From Paenibacillus solani (GTDB lineage: Bacteria; Bacillota; Bacilli; Paenibacillales; Paenibacillaceae), in the NCBI RefSeq assembly GCF_001277345.1, contig NZ_LIUT01000001.1:1345467-1409466 (forward strand): DNA of 64,000 nucleotides, given 5' to 3'. Positions 33,352 through 42,708 of the stretch are shown here, in pieces; position 1 is the first letter of the stretch; each line of letters opens with the position of its first letter. The position numbers and the translations under genes were made by a program. The notes beneath the pieces were generated by a model. It ran no database searches, was not told the origin of the DNA, and worked only from the letters and a program-made list of their open reading frames with translations.

Positions 33352-34236
33352 ATGGCAGGCAAACAAACACTGAACATTGTGAAATTGAAGAACATGAAGA
33401 AGAAGGGCGTACCGATCACCATGCTGACCGCGTACGATTATCCCTCGGCCAAGCTGGCAGAGGAAGCGGATATTGATATGATATTGGTGGGCGATTCTCT
33501 CGGGAATGTTGTGCTTGGTTATGACTCTACGATTCCGGTAACGCTGGATGACATGGTGTATCATACCCGTGCCGTCGCACGCGGTGCGGAGGATACGTTC
33601 ATCGTAGCGGATATGCCGTTTATGACTTATCACGGGAACATTGATGAAAGCCTTCGCGGCGTGCGGAGATTGATGCAGGAAGGTCATGCGCATGCTGTGA
33701 AGATGGAAGGCGGCGCGGAAATCGCCGATACCGTGAAACGAATTGTACAATCCGGCGTGCCGGTGCTTGGTCATATTGGACTGACGCCTCAATCGGTCAA
33801 TCAGATCGGGGGCTACCGTATACAAGGCAAGGATGCCCAAGATGCGCAGCGGCTCATGAATGATGCGAAGGCATTGGAGGCTGCTGGGGCATTTGCCATC
33901 GTCCTGGAGCTGGTTACGGAAGAAGCTGCGGCGGATATATCCAAAGAGCTGAGCATACCGACGATTGGCATCGGGGCCGGCCGTTATTGTGACGGTCAGG
34001 TGCTGGTGTACCATGACTTATTGAAATACGCATCGCCTTACCGTGACAAACGCTTTGTGAAAACATATGCAGACGTCGGTTCCATCATTCGAGACGGGAT
34101 TGCCCAGTATGTGAAGGAAGTGAAGGAGCGTTCGTTCCCAGCTGAGGAGCATGTATTCAAAGCCGAATATAAAGCAGAGATCAGTGAAACGACTTTATAC
34201 GGCGGCAAAAAGGAAAAGGTGGGCACGACTTCATGA
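33352..34236 (+). CDS. panB: 3-methyl-2-oxobutanoate hydroxymethyltransferase
   Basis: A 294-aa PanB. The ATG at 33352 follows AAGGAGG; an earlier start at 33313 is inside the leader. Visible motifs are VPITMLTAYDYPSAKLAEEA, the metal-binding MILVGDSLGNVVLGYDST, FMTYHGNIDESLRG, and the C-terminal GIGAGRYCDGQVLVYHDLL. It transfers a hydroxymethyl group from 5,10-methylene-THF to ketoisovalerate in pantothenate synthesis. It overlaps panC by four bases. Confidence 0.95.
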   Translation: MAGKQTLNIVKLKNMKKKGVPITMLTAYDYPSAKLAEEADIDMILVGDSLGNVVLGYDSTIPVTLDDMVYHTRAVARGAEDTFIVADMPFMTYHGNIDESLRGVRRLMQEGHAHAVKMEGGAEIADTVKRIVQSGVPVLGHIGLTPQSVNQIGGYRIQGKDAQDAQRLMNDAKALEAAGAFAIVLELVTEEAAADISKELSIPTIGIGAGRYCDGQVLVYHDLLKYASPYRDKRFVKTYADVGSIIRDGIAQYVKEVKERSFPAEEHVFKAEYKAEISETTLYGGKKEKVGTTS

Positions 34237-35123
34237 AAGTAATTCGCTCCATTGCGGAATTAAGATCAGAACTCAAGGATCGCCGGGATACCGACAAGGG
34301 TCCCGTAGGTCTTGTGCCTACGATGGGATATTTGCATGAAGGACACGCCAGTCTCATGCGCAAAGCACGTGAGATTTCAGGCACGGTCGTTATCAGTATC
34401 TTCGTAAATCCAATTCAATTCGGACCAGGTGAGGACTATGAGACATATCCTCGAGATGAAGCACGTGATCTGGCGTTGGCCGATTCTGAAGGCGTGGATA
34501 TAGTGTTTATTCCCACCGTTCAAGAAATGTATCCGCAGCCGATCAAAACCAAAATTTCCGTATCGGAAATTACATCTTTATTGTGCGGGGCATCCCGTCC
34601 GGGGCACTTTGACGGCGTCACAACAGTCGTTAATAAGCTGTTCAATATTGTAAAACCTGATTATGCCTTCTTCGGCATGAAGGATGCCCAGCAAGTGGCC
34701 GTTATTGAGCAGATGGTACAGGATTTGAACCTGGACGTAACCATTGTGCCTTGTCCAATTATCCGAGAGTCCGACGGACTGGCTCTCAGCTCGCGTAATG
34801 TGTATTTGAAGCCAGAAGAGCGGGCTGAGGCTCTTGTGCTGTCTGGTTCCTTACGGACGGCTCAGGAGGCAATCCGGCAGGGACAAGCGGAAACAGCAGG
34901 AGAGATTCGGACCCATCTTCGAAATTATATATCCCGGTCCCCACTTGCTGATATTGATTATGCGGAAGTGCTCACTTTCCCGGAACTTGCTCCCGTGGAA
35001 GATTCTTATCGTATTGTAGATGAAGACCGAACCGTGATTATGGCGCTGGCCGTACGTTTTGGCCGTACCCGTCTGATAGACAATGCGTTATTTCAACCGA
35101 AGGTAGGGGAATCCCATGTTTAG
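34233..35123 (+). CDS. panC: Pantothenate synthetase (pantoate-beta-alanine ligase)
   Basis: A 296-aa PanC. It has [18 protein letters not shown] with the HIGH-type adenylation motif, [39 protein letters not shown], and the KMSKS-like [17 protein letters not shown]. It couples ATP-driven pantoate activation to beta-alanine. The start overlaps panB by four bases, and its end overlaps panD by eight, so all three are translated from one message. Confidence 0.95.
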   Translation: MKVIRSIAELRSELKDRRDTDKGPVGLVPTMGYLHEGHASLMRKAREISGTVVISIFVNPIQFGPGEDYETYPRDEARDLALADSEGVDIVFIPTVQEMYPQPIKTKISVSEITSLLCGASRPGHFDGVTTVVNKLFNIVKPDYAFFGMKDAQQVAVIEQMVQDLNLDVTIVPCPIIRESDGLALSSRNVYLKPEERAEALVLSGSLRTAQEAIRQGQAETAGEIRTHLRNYISRSPLADIDYAEVLTFPELAPVEDSYRIVDEDRTVIMALAVRFGRTRLIDNALFQPKVGESHV

Positions 35124-35499
35124 AACGATGATGAAATCCAAAATACACCGTGCTACTGTGACGGAAGCGAATCTGAACTATGTGGGCAGCATTACCATTG
35201 ATGAAGATTTGATGGAAGCAGCCGATCTTCTGGAAAATGAAAAAGTCCAGATTGTAAACAATAACAATGGTGCCCGTCTGGAAACCTATGTGATCAAAGG
35301 CGAGCGCGGCAGTGGTGTGATTTGCTTGAATGGGGCGGCTGCAAGGCTCGTTCAGCCAGGCGACAATGTCATTATCATTTCTTATGCCATGATGTCCAAA
35401 GAGGAATACGACAATCATACTCCAACTGTTGTAATCGTTGACGAATTAAATAAACCGGTTACGACAGAATATCGTGAGGTACACGCCGCAATTCTCTAA
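35116..35499 (+). CDS. panD: Aspartate 1-decarboxylase precursor
   Basis: A 127-aa pyruvoyl-dependent enzyme. The self-cleavage site is in [14 protein letters not shown], at Gly-Ser (residues 24-25), releasing a pyruvoyl group on the larger chain. The motifs [20 protein letters not shown] and [14 protein letters not shown] are complete. It makes beta-alanine from aspartate for pantothenate. It is the last gene of panBCD. Confidence 0.95.
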   Translation: MFRTMMKSKIHRATVTEANLNYVGSITIDEDLMEAADLLENEKVQIVNNNNGARLETYVIKGERGSGVICLNGAAARLVQPGDNVIIISYAMMSKEEYDNHTPTVVIVDELNKPVTTEYREVHAAIL

Positions 35500-35615
35500 G
35501 CGGTGGTCCTAAAAGTCATCTTCTCGGTGCTGAAAACTTGGTCTTTTTGAACATGATGTCAAGGAACCAAAATGTGTCGGGGCATCTTAGGGATGAAAAG
35601 ACCGTCTTCTACAGA

Positions 35616-35651
35616 AAATGAGTTCAGGTCGACGCACTGATCTCATTTTTA
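35616..35651 (+). terminator. Terminator behind panD
   Basis: AAATGAGTTCAG (35616-35627) pairs with CTGATCTCATTT (35637-35648) with one T-T mismatch, then T-rich sequence. The 116 bases between panD and this stem hold no gene that I can support. Confidence 0.65.
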
Positions 35652-35672
35652 AGCTAGGGGTGGGATGCAGCT

Positions 35673-36302
35673 ATGTTTCAACATGTATTCGCTGAAATGA
35701 ACAACATGTTAGATGAAATTGTGAAGCATTACCCTGCTGCTAAAGGTCCCCAAAAACAGGCGCTGGTACAAAACTGGAATATGCTCAAAAGCATGAGTGA
35801 GGGCATACTCGAGGAATGGCTTCATTTTGAAGAAAAAATGGCTATTTTTCGTGAGAGTGCTGTGTCGCCGCCGGTTTTTCCACCGACCGAAGCGCCTGAA
35901 CTGCAGCTAGATGCGTTTGTTCGCGGTCAAGGTTATTACAAATTGCTGATGTTTCAGCCGGCGATACAGCAGTTTGAGGCCGCTGCTTTGATTTTCCCGG
36001 ACAGTCTTTTGATCAAGTTGTACATTGCGATGTCCTACATGTATTTGGGTCAAACCTCACAAGCCTCCGATGTGCTTGTATCCATTTTGCCTTTGGCAGA
36101 CGACAGGAAGCTTAGGGCGATTATCTACAACGCGCTCGGATGCATCGAGGTGCTGAATGGACAACAACGAAAGGCTGAGGAGCATTTTGTACTGGCTATG
36201 CAAAGCGACCCGACGCTTCCCGATCCCATGATCAATATGGAGGTCTGCAAGCAGAACTGTGGTGAGCTCCAGTACGGAAGCCAATTGATTTCACTGCTGT
36301 AG
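35673..36302 (+). CDS. TPR-like protein of unknown function
   Basis: A 209-aa helical protein. TPR-like units are seen at AFVRGQGYYKLLMFQPAIQQ, LLIKLYIAMSYMYLGQTSQA and LGCIEVLNGQQRKAEEHFVL. The N-terminal 80 residues are helical without a clear repeat. It starts ATG behind AGGGGTGGG. Probably a protein interaction scaffold; no homologue name is known to me. Confidence 0.65.
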   Translation: MFQHVFAEMNNMLDEIVKHYPAAKGPQKQALVQNWNMLKSMSEGILEEWLHFEEKMAIFRESAVSPPVFPPTEAPELQLDAFVRGQGYYKLLMFQPAIQQFEAAALIFPDSLLIKLYIAMSYMYLGQTSQASDVLVSILPLADDRKLRAIIYNALGCIEVLNGQQRKAEEHFVLAMQSDPTLPDPMINMEVCKQNCGELQYGSQLISLL

Positions 36303-36320
36303 TCTTTCAAGCCAAACATG

Positions 36321-36366
36321 AAGCGATGCCAGATCTCATCCTTGAGACTAGGGTATCGCTTTTTTG
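36321..36366 (+). terminator. Terminator upstream of dinG
   Basis: AAGCGATGCC (36321-36330) pairs with GGGTATCGCT (36351-36360, one G-T) followed by a run of T, ending the TPR gene's message. Confidence 0.75.
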
Positions 36367-36473
36367 GCATGGGAACAGGAGATGACCTATCCGCGAATTT
36401 GTACCCGGAATGTTCAAAAGCCGCAACTTCTGGTATGCTGGTAATTAGTCTGGAGGAAAGGGATTTTATCGAA

Positions 36474-39341
36474 ATGAAATTTGCCGTATTGGATTTTGAA
36501 ACCACGGGCAACCAGTCTGCAGATGAGATTATTCAGGTGGGACTGGCCATCATCGAAGAGGATCGAAGCATATCCCGCGTATACGGCTCCTATGTCAATC
36601 CCGGGATTCCGATCCCTCCTTTTATTACCGGTTTGACCGGCATTTCCGATCAAGATGTGGCGGATGCTCCGTCTCTTGAGGAGATGATGATGGAACTTGT
36701 GCCAATGCTCGACGATGTTGTATTAGTTGGGCATAATGTAGCTTTTGACTTCAACTTTCTGCAAAATGCACTCGATCGCTGCGGTTATTTACCGTTTAGC
36801 GGCCGCATTCTAGATACGATGCACTTTTTGAAAATATGCTTTCCATCTTTGCCATCTTATCAGCTTGGGATGGTGTCTTCCCATTTTGGCCTGGAGCATG
36901 ACCGTCCGCACCAAGCGGACAGCGATGCACTTGCTACGGCTTACGCCCTGCTGAAATGTCTGGAGGAGATCGATGAGCTTCCACTGCTCACCATTCAGCG
37001 GTTAAGTGATCTGTTTGCTGATGAGGACAGCGATTTGGCCTGGTTCTTTGACGGGATCCGTTCCGATCGGGAGCTGCAGGGCATTCAAGATGATAAAGGC
37101 CATACTTACTACCGTCAGTTTGCGCTGGCTGTTGACGATTGGAATGATATTGCACCTGTGCGTGATGAATCTGAGCCCAATCCCTTGGCGGATGTAAGCT
37201 TCGAGCAATACATGGATGATGTGCGCGAGGGTCTGAAGGCGACTCTGCCTCATTATGAGAGCAGGGATGCGCAGGATCTCATGTTCCGTGAAGTCATGCA
37301 GGCGCTGGATGACAACAAACATTTATTGATCGAAGCAGGCACAGGGACCGGGAAATCACTTGGATATTTGCTGCCATCGATTTATCAAAGCGTGAAGCAG
37401 GAACAGAAGGTGATGGTGAGCACACATACGATCAACCTTCAAGAACAGCTGCGTGACCGGGATATTCCGCTACTCACTCAGGTTGTTCCTTTTCCTTTTA
37501 AAGCAGCAATATTTAAGGGAAGAGGACATTATTTGTGTTTGAGAAAATTTGAACATAAAATAAATAGAAGAGATTTTAATTCTCCGAAGGAAGATGTGAT
37601 CATTGCCGCGCAGATGCTGGTCTGGTTAACCCAGACGGAGATTGGTGATGATGAGGAGCTGAATCTGGGCGGCCGCGGGGGCGATTTCTGGGAGACCATT
37701 TCCAGCGATTCCGATTCGTGTCTGGGACGTGCCTGTCCGTGGTTCCGCAAATGCTACTATCACAGAGCCAAGCACGAAGCAGGCATCGCGGATGTTGTCA
37801 TCACAAACCATTCGAAGCTGTTCACCGATGTTAAAGCGAATCATCAACTGCTTCCGAGCTACGAACGTCTTGTTATTGACGAAGCGCATCATCTTGAAGA
37901 TGTCGCCGGCAAGCATCTTGGCTTGCAAATGAAATATTTCACGGTTGTCCATACCTTGACTCGAATGTACAAGGACAGCCGCAGTGGTCAGCTCCCGGCT
38001 CTTCGCCAGCTGCTGCAAGCATCGGCGCACGAGAAGGCCGTTGAATGGTCCGCCGTGATCGATCGGATCTATCCTGATTTGATCACCGTAAAAGAGAATT
38101 GGGATCGCCTCAGCGATCAATTGTTTGGACTTCTGCCGGAGCGGGGAGATGCATCGCCTGGAGATGCCGGACAGTTCTCGCTTCGTCTATCGCCAGCCAA
38201 GAAACCGAAGAGCTGGGATGAGCTGGCCGAGCTGGAACACCAGATTCACATCACGCTAGGCGATGTTGTTCGCAAAGGGGACAAGCTGATAGCCGAGATG
38301 AAGGAAGATCTGGATGATTACAGTGCGGACAGCCTGCTTACCGATCTGTCGGGTCTATTTAAGGACCTGGCTGCACACCGCGAAGAGCTCCGGTCCTTTA
38401 TGGCATTGAATGATGAAGGCACGGTATACTGGATGGAGGCTAATGGCAATTTCCGCGGTAAATCGCTGCAGCTTTATGCGGTACCTATCGATGTAAGCAC
38501 CCACCTAAAGGAATTGTTTTTCGACAAAAAACAAAGCGTGGTACTGACGTCGGCGACCTTGTCGGTGGACAAGTCGTTCCAGTTCATGATTGAGAACCTG
38601 GGCCTTCAAGAAGCGGCCGATACAGGCAATCTGAATACTGTTCAGCTGCCCTCCCCGTTTAATTACAGGGAGCAGGCGCTTCTTGTTGTGCCTCGCGACT
38701 TTCCGAGCGTGAAGGGCTCGGTTGGCGATGCCCTCTTCGTGAATACGCTTGTACAATCGCTTGCCGACACGGCGAATGCCACGCATGGGCGTATGCTCGT
38801 TCTGTTCACCTCGTACCGGATGTTGAGGCAGGTGCATGAACCTTTGAAGGAAGCGTTGGCCTCCAGTGACATCACCGTACTGGGGCAGGGGATGGATGGT
38901 ACCAGCCGGACCAAGTTGATCAGGAGGTTCCAGGAGAGCAGTGCATCCGTTCTGCTGGGGACAAGCTCCTTCTGGGAAGGGGTAGACATTCCGGGCGAAG
39001 CTCTGACTTGCCTGGCGATCGTCCGGCTGCCGTTTCAGCCGCCAAATCATCCCTTGGTTGAAGCGAAAAGCGAGCTGCTGCAGCAGGAGAAGAAGAATCC
39101 TTTCATGAAACTTTCGGTTCCGCAGGCCGTCATACGATTCAAGCAAGGCTTTGGCCGTCTGGTACGGACAGCACATGACAAGGGAATCGTGATTGTATAT
39201 GACACCAGGGTGATAGAATCTTACTACGGGAAATATTTCTTGTATTCCTTGCCTGGTCCGAAGATGGAGCATATGCCGACCGAGGCAATTGTGCCGCGAG
39301 TAACGGAATGGCTGCAGGAAAGTGTAAATGAAGAAGAGTAA
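36474..39341 (+). CDS. dinG: DinG-family ATP-dependent helicase with exonuclease domain
   Basis: A 955-aa protein. Residues 1-170 form a DnaQ-like 3'-5' exonuclease (FAVLDFETTG, LVGHNVAFDFNFL, HQADSDALATAYALL). The helicase has Walker A EAGTGTGKSLGYLLP, the DEAH box in LVIDEAHHLEDVAG, and motif VI QGFGRLVRTAHDKG. Four cysteines (YLCLRK; SCLGRACPWFRKC) lie where XPD-type helicases bind an iron-sulfur cluster. The ATG at 36474 is chosen because of GGAGGAAAGG upstream. It likely unwinds DNA in repair; the order after panD fits B. subtilis. Confidence 0.9.
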   Translation: MKFAVLDFETTGNQSADEIIQVGLAIIEEDRSISRVYGSYVNPGIPIPPFITGLTGISDQDVADAPSLEEMMMELVPMLDDVVLVGHNVAFDFNFLQNALDRCGYLPFSGRILDTMHFLKICFPSLPSYQLGMVSSHFGLEHDRPHQADSDALATAYALLKCLEEIDELPLLTIQRLSDLFADEDSDLAWFFDGIRSDRELQGIQDDKGHTYYRQFALAVDDWNDIAPVRDESEPNPLADVSFEQYMDDVREGLKATLPHYESRDAQDLMFREVMQALDDNKHLLIEAGTGTGKSLGYLLPSIYQSVKQEQKVMVSTHTINLQEQLRDRDIPLLTQVVPFPFKAAIFKGRGHYLCLRKFEHKINRRDFNSPKEDVIIAAQMLVWLTQTEIGDDEELNLGGRGGDFWETISSDSDSCLGRACPWFRKCYYHRAKHEAGIADVVITNHSKLFTDVKANHQLLPSYERLVIDEAHHLEDVAGKHLGLQMKYFTVVHTLTRMYKDSRSGQLPALRQLLQASAHEKAVEWSAVIDRIYPDLITVKENWDRLSDQLFGLLPERGDASPGDAGQFSLRLSPAKKPKSWDELAELEHQIHITLGDVVRKGDKLIAEMKEDLDDYSADSLLTDLSGLFKDLAAHREELRSFMALNDEGTVYWMEANGNFRGKSLQLYAVPIDVSTHLKELFFDKKQSVVLTSATLSVDKSFQFMIENLGLQEAADTGNLNTVQLPSPFNYREQALLVVPRDFPSVKGSVGDALFVNTLVQSLADTANATHGRMLVLFTSYRMLRQVHEPLKEALASSDITVLGQGMDGTSRTKLIRRFQESSASVLLGTSSFWEGVDIPGEALTCLAIVRLPFQPPNHPLVEAKSELLQQEKKNPFMKLSVPQAVIRFKQGFGRLVRTAHDKGIVIVYDTRVIESYYGKYFLYSLPGPKMEHMPTEAIVPRVTEWLQESVNEEE

Positions 39342-39405
39342 GTAAAGCAATGGATATATGATTAAAAAGGAAATGGTTATTAACCTATTATTAGGGGGAG
39401 CATGC

Positions 39406-40071
39406 ATGAAATCGGAAAAAATTTCGGAGGCCGTGGTCCGCAGATTACCTGTATACTTGCGCTATTTGAATGAACTTCAGAAAAGAGAGGTCTCCACAGT
39501 TTCCTCCCAGGAACTGGGGCAGAAGCTGGACCTCAATCCCGCGCAAATACGTAAGGACCTGGCGTATTTCGGTGATTTTGGACGGAAAGGGATCGGTTAT
39601 GATGTCTCATATCTGATTGAGAAGATTCGTCAGATTCTCAAGCTGGACCAGCAGATTAATGTTGCATTGATTGGGGCCGGTAATCTTGGTCATGCGTTGT
39701 CGAACTACAATGCATTTCTGAAGGATAATATGAAGATTGTGGCTATTTTCGATTCGTATTCTCCCAAAGTTGGTATGAATATTAACAATTTAATCGTTCA
39801 GCCGATGGAGGAATTGGAGAAAACCATTCGTGAGCACAGTATTCGTATCGGCATTATTACCGTACCTGATTTTGAAGCGCAAAATGTAGCAAATCAGTTG
39901 ATTGCTGCTGGAATTGAGGCGATTCTTAACTTTGCGCCAACCATTCTGAAGGCTCCTTCCCATATCCGTATTCATACGGCTGATTTTACGACAGATTTGC
40001 AAAGTTTGGCTTATTATTTGGATAACGGTAAGGAGGATGCAGCCCATGACAACAACGAAGTGGATGGTTAA
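39406..40071 (+). CDS. rex: Redox-sensing transcriptional repressor Rex
   Basis: A 221-aa Rex. The N-terminal winged helix is EAVVRRLPVYLRYLNELQKR to LNPAQIRKDLAYFGDFGRKG. The NADH-binding Rossmann part starts VALIGAGNLGHALSNYNAF. The ATG at 39406 follows TTAGGGGGAG. Rex senses the NADH/NAD ratio and represses fermentation and respiration genes. Its end overlaps the next gene, so the two are coupled. Confidence 0.93.
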   Translation: MKSEKISEAVVRRLPVYLRYLNELQKREVSTVSSQELGQKLDLNPAQIRKDLAYFGDFGRKGIGYDVSYLIEKIRQILKLDQQINVALIGAGNLGHALSNYNAFLKDNMKIVAIFDSYSPKVGMNINNLIVQPMEELEKTIREHSIRIGIITVPDFEAQNVANQLIAAGIEAILNFAPTILKAPSHIRIHTADFTTDLQSLAYYLDNGKEDAAHDNNEVDG

Positions 40072-41347
40072 GAACGGAACATTTGCTGTATTGGAGGAAG
40101 GAAGACCCGTTCTTCGAGGTTATATGGTCGTTGAGAACGACAGGATCACGTACCTGGGCGAAGAGAAGCCGGTTGTGGAAGAAGGAACCGAAATCATCGA
40201 CGGTACACATCTGTTCTTCCTGCCCGGATTGGTGAACACACACGGACACGCAGCCATGTCACTTCTTCGGGGTTATGGGGACGATCTGGCTTTGCAAGTA
40301 TGGCTGCAGGAGAAAATGTGGCCTATGGAAGCCAAATTCACGGCTGACGATGTGTATTGGGGCACCTCCCTTTCTGTTCTGGAAATGATTAAGGGTGGAA
40401 CCACCACATTCGTCGATATGTACGATCATATGGATCAGGTTGCCAGAGTAGTAGAGGATTCGGGAATGCGCGGCGTTCTGACACGTGGCGTTATCGGACT
40501 ATGCCCTCCAGAAGTGCAACAGCAGAAATTGGATGAGGCTGTAGCGTTTGCAAAAGACTGGCACGGACAGGCTGACGGCAGAATCACAACGATGATTTCG
40601 CCGCATGCCCCGTATACATGCCCGCCAGATTTCATTGAGAAATTCGTTCTGGCATCGCATGATTTGAATCTGCCGATGCACACGCATATGTCCGAAACCA
40701 AAGCTGAAGTGGCTCAGAATGTGAATGACTACGGCCTTCGCCCCGTCGCCCATTTAGAGAAGCTGGGGATGTTCTCCCGGCCAACGCTGCTTGCCCATGC
40801 CGTTCATCTGACCGACGAGGAAATTGAGATTCTGGCCAAGCATGGCGTAGCAGTATCACATAATCCGGGCAGCAACTTGAAGCTAGCCAGTGGCATCGCC
40901 CGAGTGCCTGAGTTATTAAAAGCCGGCGTAACAGTGTCACTGGGTACGGATGGACCCGCTAGTAATAATAATCTGGATATGTTTGAAGAGATGCGCCTGG
41001 CTGCCCTGATCCATAAGGGAGTTAGCGGGGATCCGACTGCCATCCCGGCTTCGGAAGCTCTTCGGATGGGAACTGCGTATGGAGCTCAATCGGTATTCCT
41101 GAACGATATCGGCAGTCTTTCGGTAGGAATGAAAGCAGATATCGTTGCTCTTGACACCGATCAAGCTCACTTCCTGCCACGAACGGATTATATTTCACAT
41201 GCCATTTATTCCGCCAGCGCGAAGGATGTGGAGCATGTTTGGATTGACGGGAAACAGGTAGTAAAGCATGGTGCCAGCCTTACCCTTGACGAGGAACGGA
41301 TCCGCCGGGAAACACAGATGGCATTTGAGCGTCTTACAACCCTCTAG
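40046..41347 (+). CDS. mtaD: 5-methylthioadenosine/S-adenosylhomocysteine deaminase-like amidohydrolase
   Basis: A 433-aa zinc amidohydrolase. Metal ligands are HGHAAMSLLRGYGDDLALQV (HxH), MHTHMSETKAEV, the His in LLAHAVHLTDEEI, and Asp in SLGTDGPASNNNLDMFEEMR. This set is typical of MtaD-like MTA/SAH or 5'-deoxyadenosine deaminases. The ATG at 40046 follows AAGGAGG with an 11-base gap; an ATG at 40037 is too close to it. It overlaps rex by 26 bases, so the two are probably cotranscribed. Exact substrate unknown. Confidence 0.85.
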   Translation: MTTTKWMVKNGTFAVLEEGRPVLRGYMVVENDRITYLGEEKPVVEEGTEIIDGTHLFFLPGLVNTHGHAAMSLLRGYGDDLALQVWLQEKMWPMEAKFTADDVYWGTSLSVLEMIKGGTTTFVDMYDHMDQVARVVEDSGMRGVLTRGVIGLCPPEVQQQKLDEAVAFAKDWHGQADGRITTMISPHAPYTCPPDFIEKFVLASHDLNLPMHTHMSETKAEVAQNVNDYGLRPVAHLEKLGMFSRPTLLAHAVHLTDEEIEILAKHGVAVSHNPGSNLKLASGIARVPELLKAGVTVSLGTDGPASNNNLDMFEEMRLAALIHKGVSGDPTAIPASEALRMGTAYGAQSVFLNDIGSLSVGMKADIVALDTDQAHFLPRTDYISHAIYSASAKDVEHVWIDGKQVVKHGASLTLDEERIRRETQMAFERLTTL

Positions 41348-41377
41348 GGAATATTCAAGGGGAGCGAGGAAGACGGA

Positions 41378-41893
41378 TTGAAGAAAAAGACGAAGTGGAT
41401 ATTATGGAGCATAACCGGATTACTGCTGCTGCTGCTTGGCATACAGCTCTATTATTCTTATGTTATGAAAGATACATGGAATGAAGAAACCATGGCCATC
41501 CAAGCTGCCAAACAGTATGGGGAGCTGGTTTCGTCCGAAAAAACCTATAAATCGGTATGGGGCGAAGACAATAATTACTGGGTAGTCACGGGGAAGGACG
41601 CAGATAATCAAGATCGCATGGTATGGGTGAAATTCACCGACGATAACGTACCTGTCGAAGCTGATAATGCCGTTCACTCTCTACTTCTGAAGACAGGATT
41701 GTCAGAGGCCCAGATGCTGGCTCAAATTCATCAGGAAATGCCGGATGCGGTCATTAAGCGATTGCTGCCCGGAATGTATGAAGGAGAGTATGCGTGGCAG
41801 CTGCAGTATGAAAATCATGATCAGCGGGGCTATCGATTCTATCGTTTTCAGGATGGGAATGCCATCGGAGATGATATTATTCTACCCAATTAA
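41378..41893 (+). CDS. ypmB: YpmB-like membrane-anchored protein
   Basis: A 171-aa protein with one N-terminal transmembrane helix (residues 6-26) and an extracellular DUF5590/PepSY-like domain. TTG is the start. The B. subtilis order dinG-ypmA-ypmB places YpmB here. The pattern NYWVVTGKDADNQDRMVWVK and KRLLPGMYEGEYAWQLQYEN agrees with the family. It may regulate an exported enzyme; no direct evidence exists. Confidence 0.8.
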   Translation: MKKKTKWILWSITGLLLLLLGIQLYYSYVMKDTWNEETMAIQAAKQYGELVSSEKTYKSVWGEDNNYWVVTGKDADNQDRMVWVKFTDDNVPVEADNAVHSLLLKTGLSEAQMLAQIHQEMPDAVIKRLLPGMYEGEYAWQLQYENHDQRGYRFYRFQDGNAIGDDIILPN

Positions 41894-41907
41894 TGCGTAA
41901 ACAATGG

Positions 41908-41948
41908 AAAAGAGGCGTCCCTGAAAGGTTAAAGGGGATGCCTCTTTT
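41908..41948 (+). terminator. Terminator behind ypmB
   Basis: AAAGAGGCGTCCC pairs with GGGGATGCCTCTTT, then TTGATTC. A long stem with G-T pairs. Confidence 0.75.
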
Positions 41949-42025
41949 GATTCAATAATCATGTAAGCGCATACAGAAAATATTGGAAAAAATGTTCTAA
42001 ATATTTTCACAGTGATGCATGAAAA

Positions 42026-42047
42026 AGTATATAAGATATGATATACT
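42026..42047 (+). promoter_or_regulatory. Inverted repeat overlapping a -10-like box
   Basis: AGTATAT (42026-42032), 8-base spacer, ATATACT (42041-42047). TATACT of the right arm may be a -10 box; AGTATATA recurs at 42065. The 280-base region 41,895-42,174 is AT-rich and has no gene. Confidence 0.35.
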
Positions 42048-42174
42048 CGTACATGTATCAGAAGAGTATATAAATAGACAAGTGTTTTGATATATCATTG
42101 TTATAGGAAATTAGTTTGCCATTTTATTATTTTATCGATAGATAAAAAATTAAATATATTGAAGGAGGAAATTC

Positions 42175-42708
42175 ATGAAAGTACGCATCGTTCCTATCGT
42201 GCTGACTGTCGTGATTTCAGCATCGGTTCTCTTTGGTGGATGGTTTCTGTATCGGCAAATGGCTCTGCAGAATCCGCTCGCCTCGGTTGTGTCCCAATAT
42301 GATGGCGTGAAGAATTCTCAAATAGATATTAAACAGGATACCGTCACTTTGAAACTTGATTTGGAACCAAATACGAATTTACAAGGACTGATTCAGCATA
42401 TCAAGCATGAAGGTAAATCCGTGATCGGAAGTCGAGAACTGAAAGTCCAGGTTGAAGATCATTCATCGGAAGCCTTGGACCAGTGGTGGGATCAAGCCAT
42501 GCTGTCAGTGGCGGAAGCCATGGATAATAAACAATATACTCAAATTCAAACTTCGCTGGAGCAGCTCGCTGGTAATTCCTCGAATTTGAAAGCAAAAGCA
42601 ACAATTGATGAAAATAATGTTTATGTCAGCTTGTCCGATGGCAAGTCAGGTAAGTTTATAATCTTACCGCGTCAACCTGGTAAAATGGAGGGGTGGAATC
42701 ATGCCTAA
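42175..42708 (+). CDS. Membrane protein of unknown function paired with an FtsH-like protease
   Basis: A 177-aa protein with one N-terminal transmembrane helix (about 5-26) and a soluble domain predicted to lie outside. The domain alternates short strands and helices (NSQIDIKQDTVTLKLDLEPN, then the helix EALDQWWDQAMLSVAEAMDN). Strong ribosome binding site GAAGGAGG. It overlaps the following FtsH-like gene by eight bases, implying a shared job. No family name is recognised. Confidence 0.7.
   Translation: MKVRIVPIVLTVVISASVLFGGWFLYRQMALQNPLASVVSQYDGVKNSQIDIKQDTVTLKLDLEPNTNLQGLIQHIKHEGKSVIGSRELKVQVEDHSSEALDQWWDQAMLSVAEAMDNKQYTQIQTSLEQLAGNSSNLKAKATIDENNVYVSLSDGKSGKFIILPRQPGKMEGWNHA

Noticed and set aside
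38505..39407. Minus-strand 300-aa frame opposite dinG
   Set aside because: Shadow of the dinG reading frame with strange composition; the plus strand holds conserved helicase motifs.
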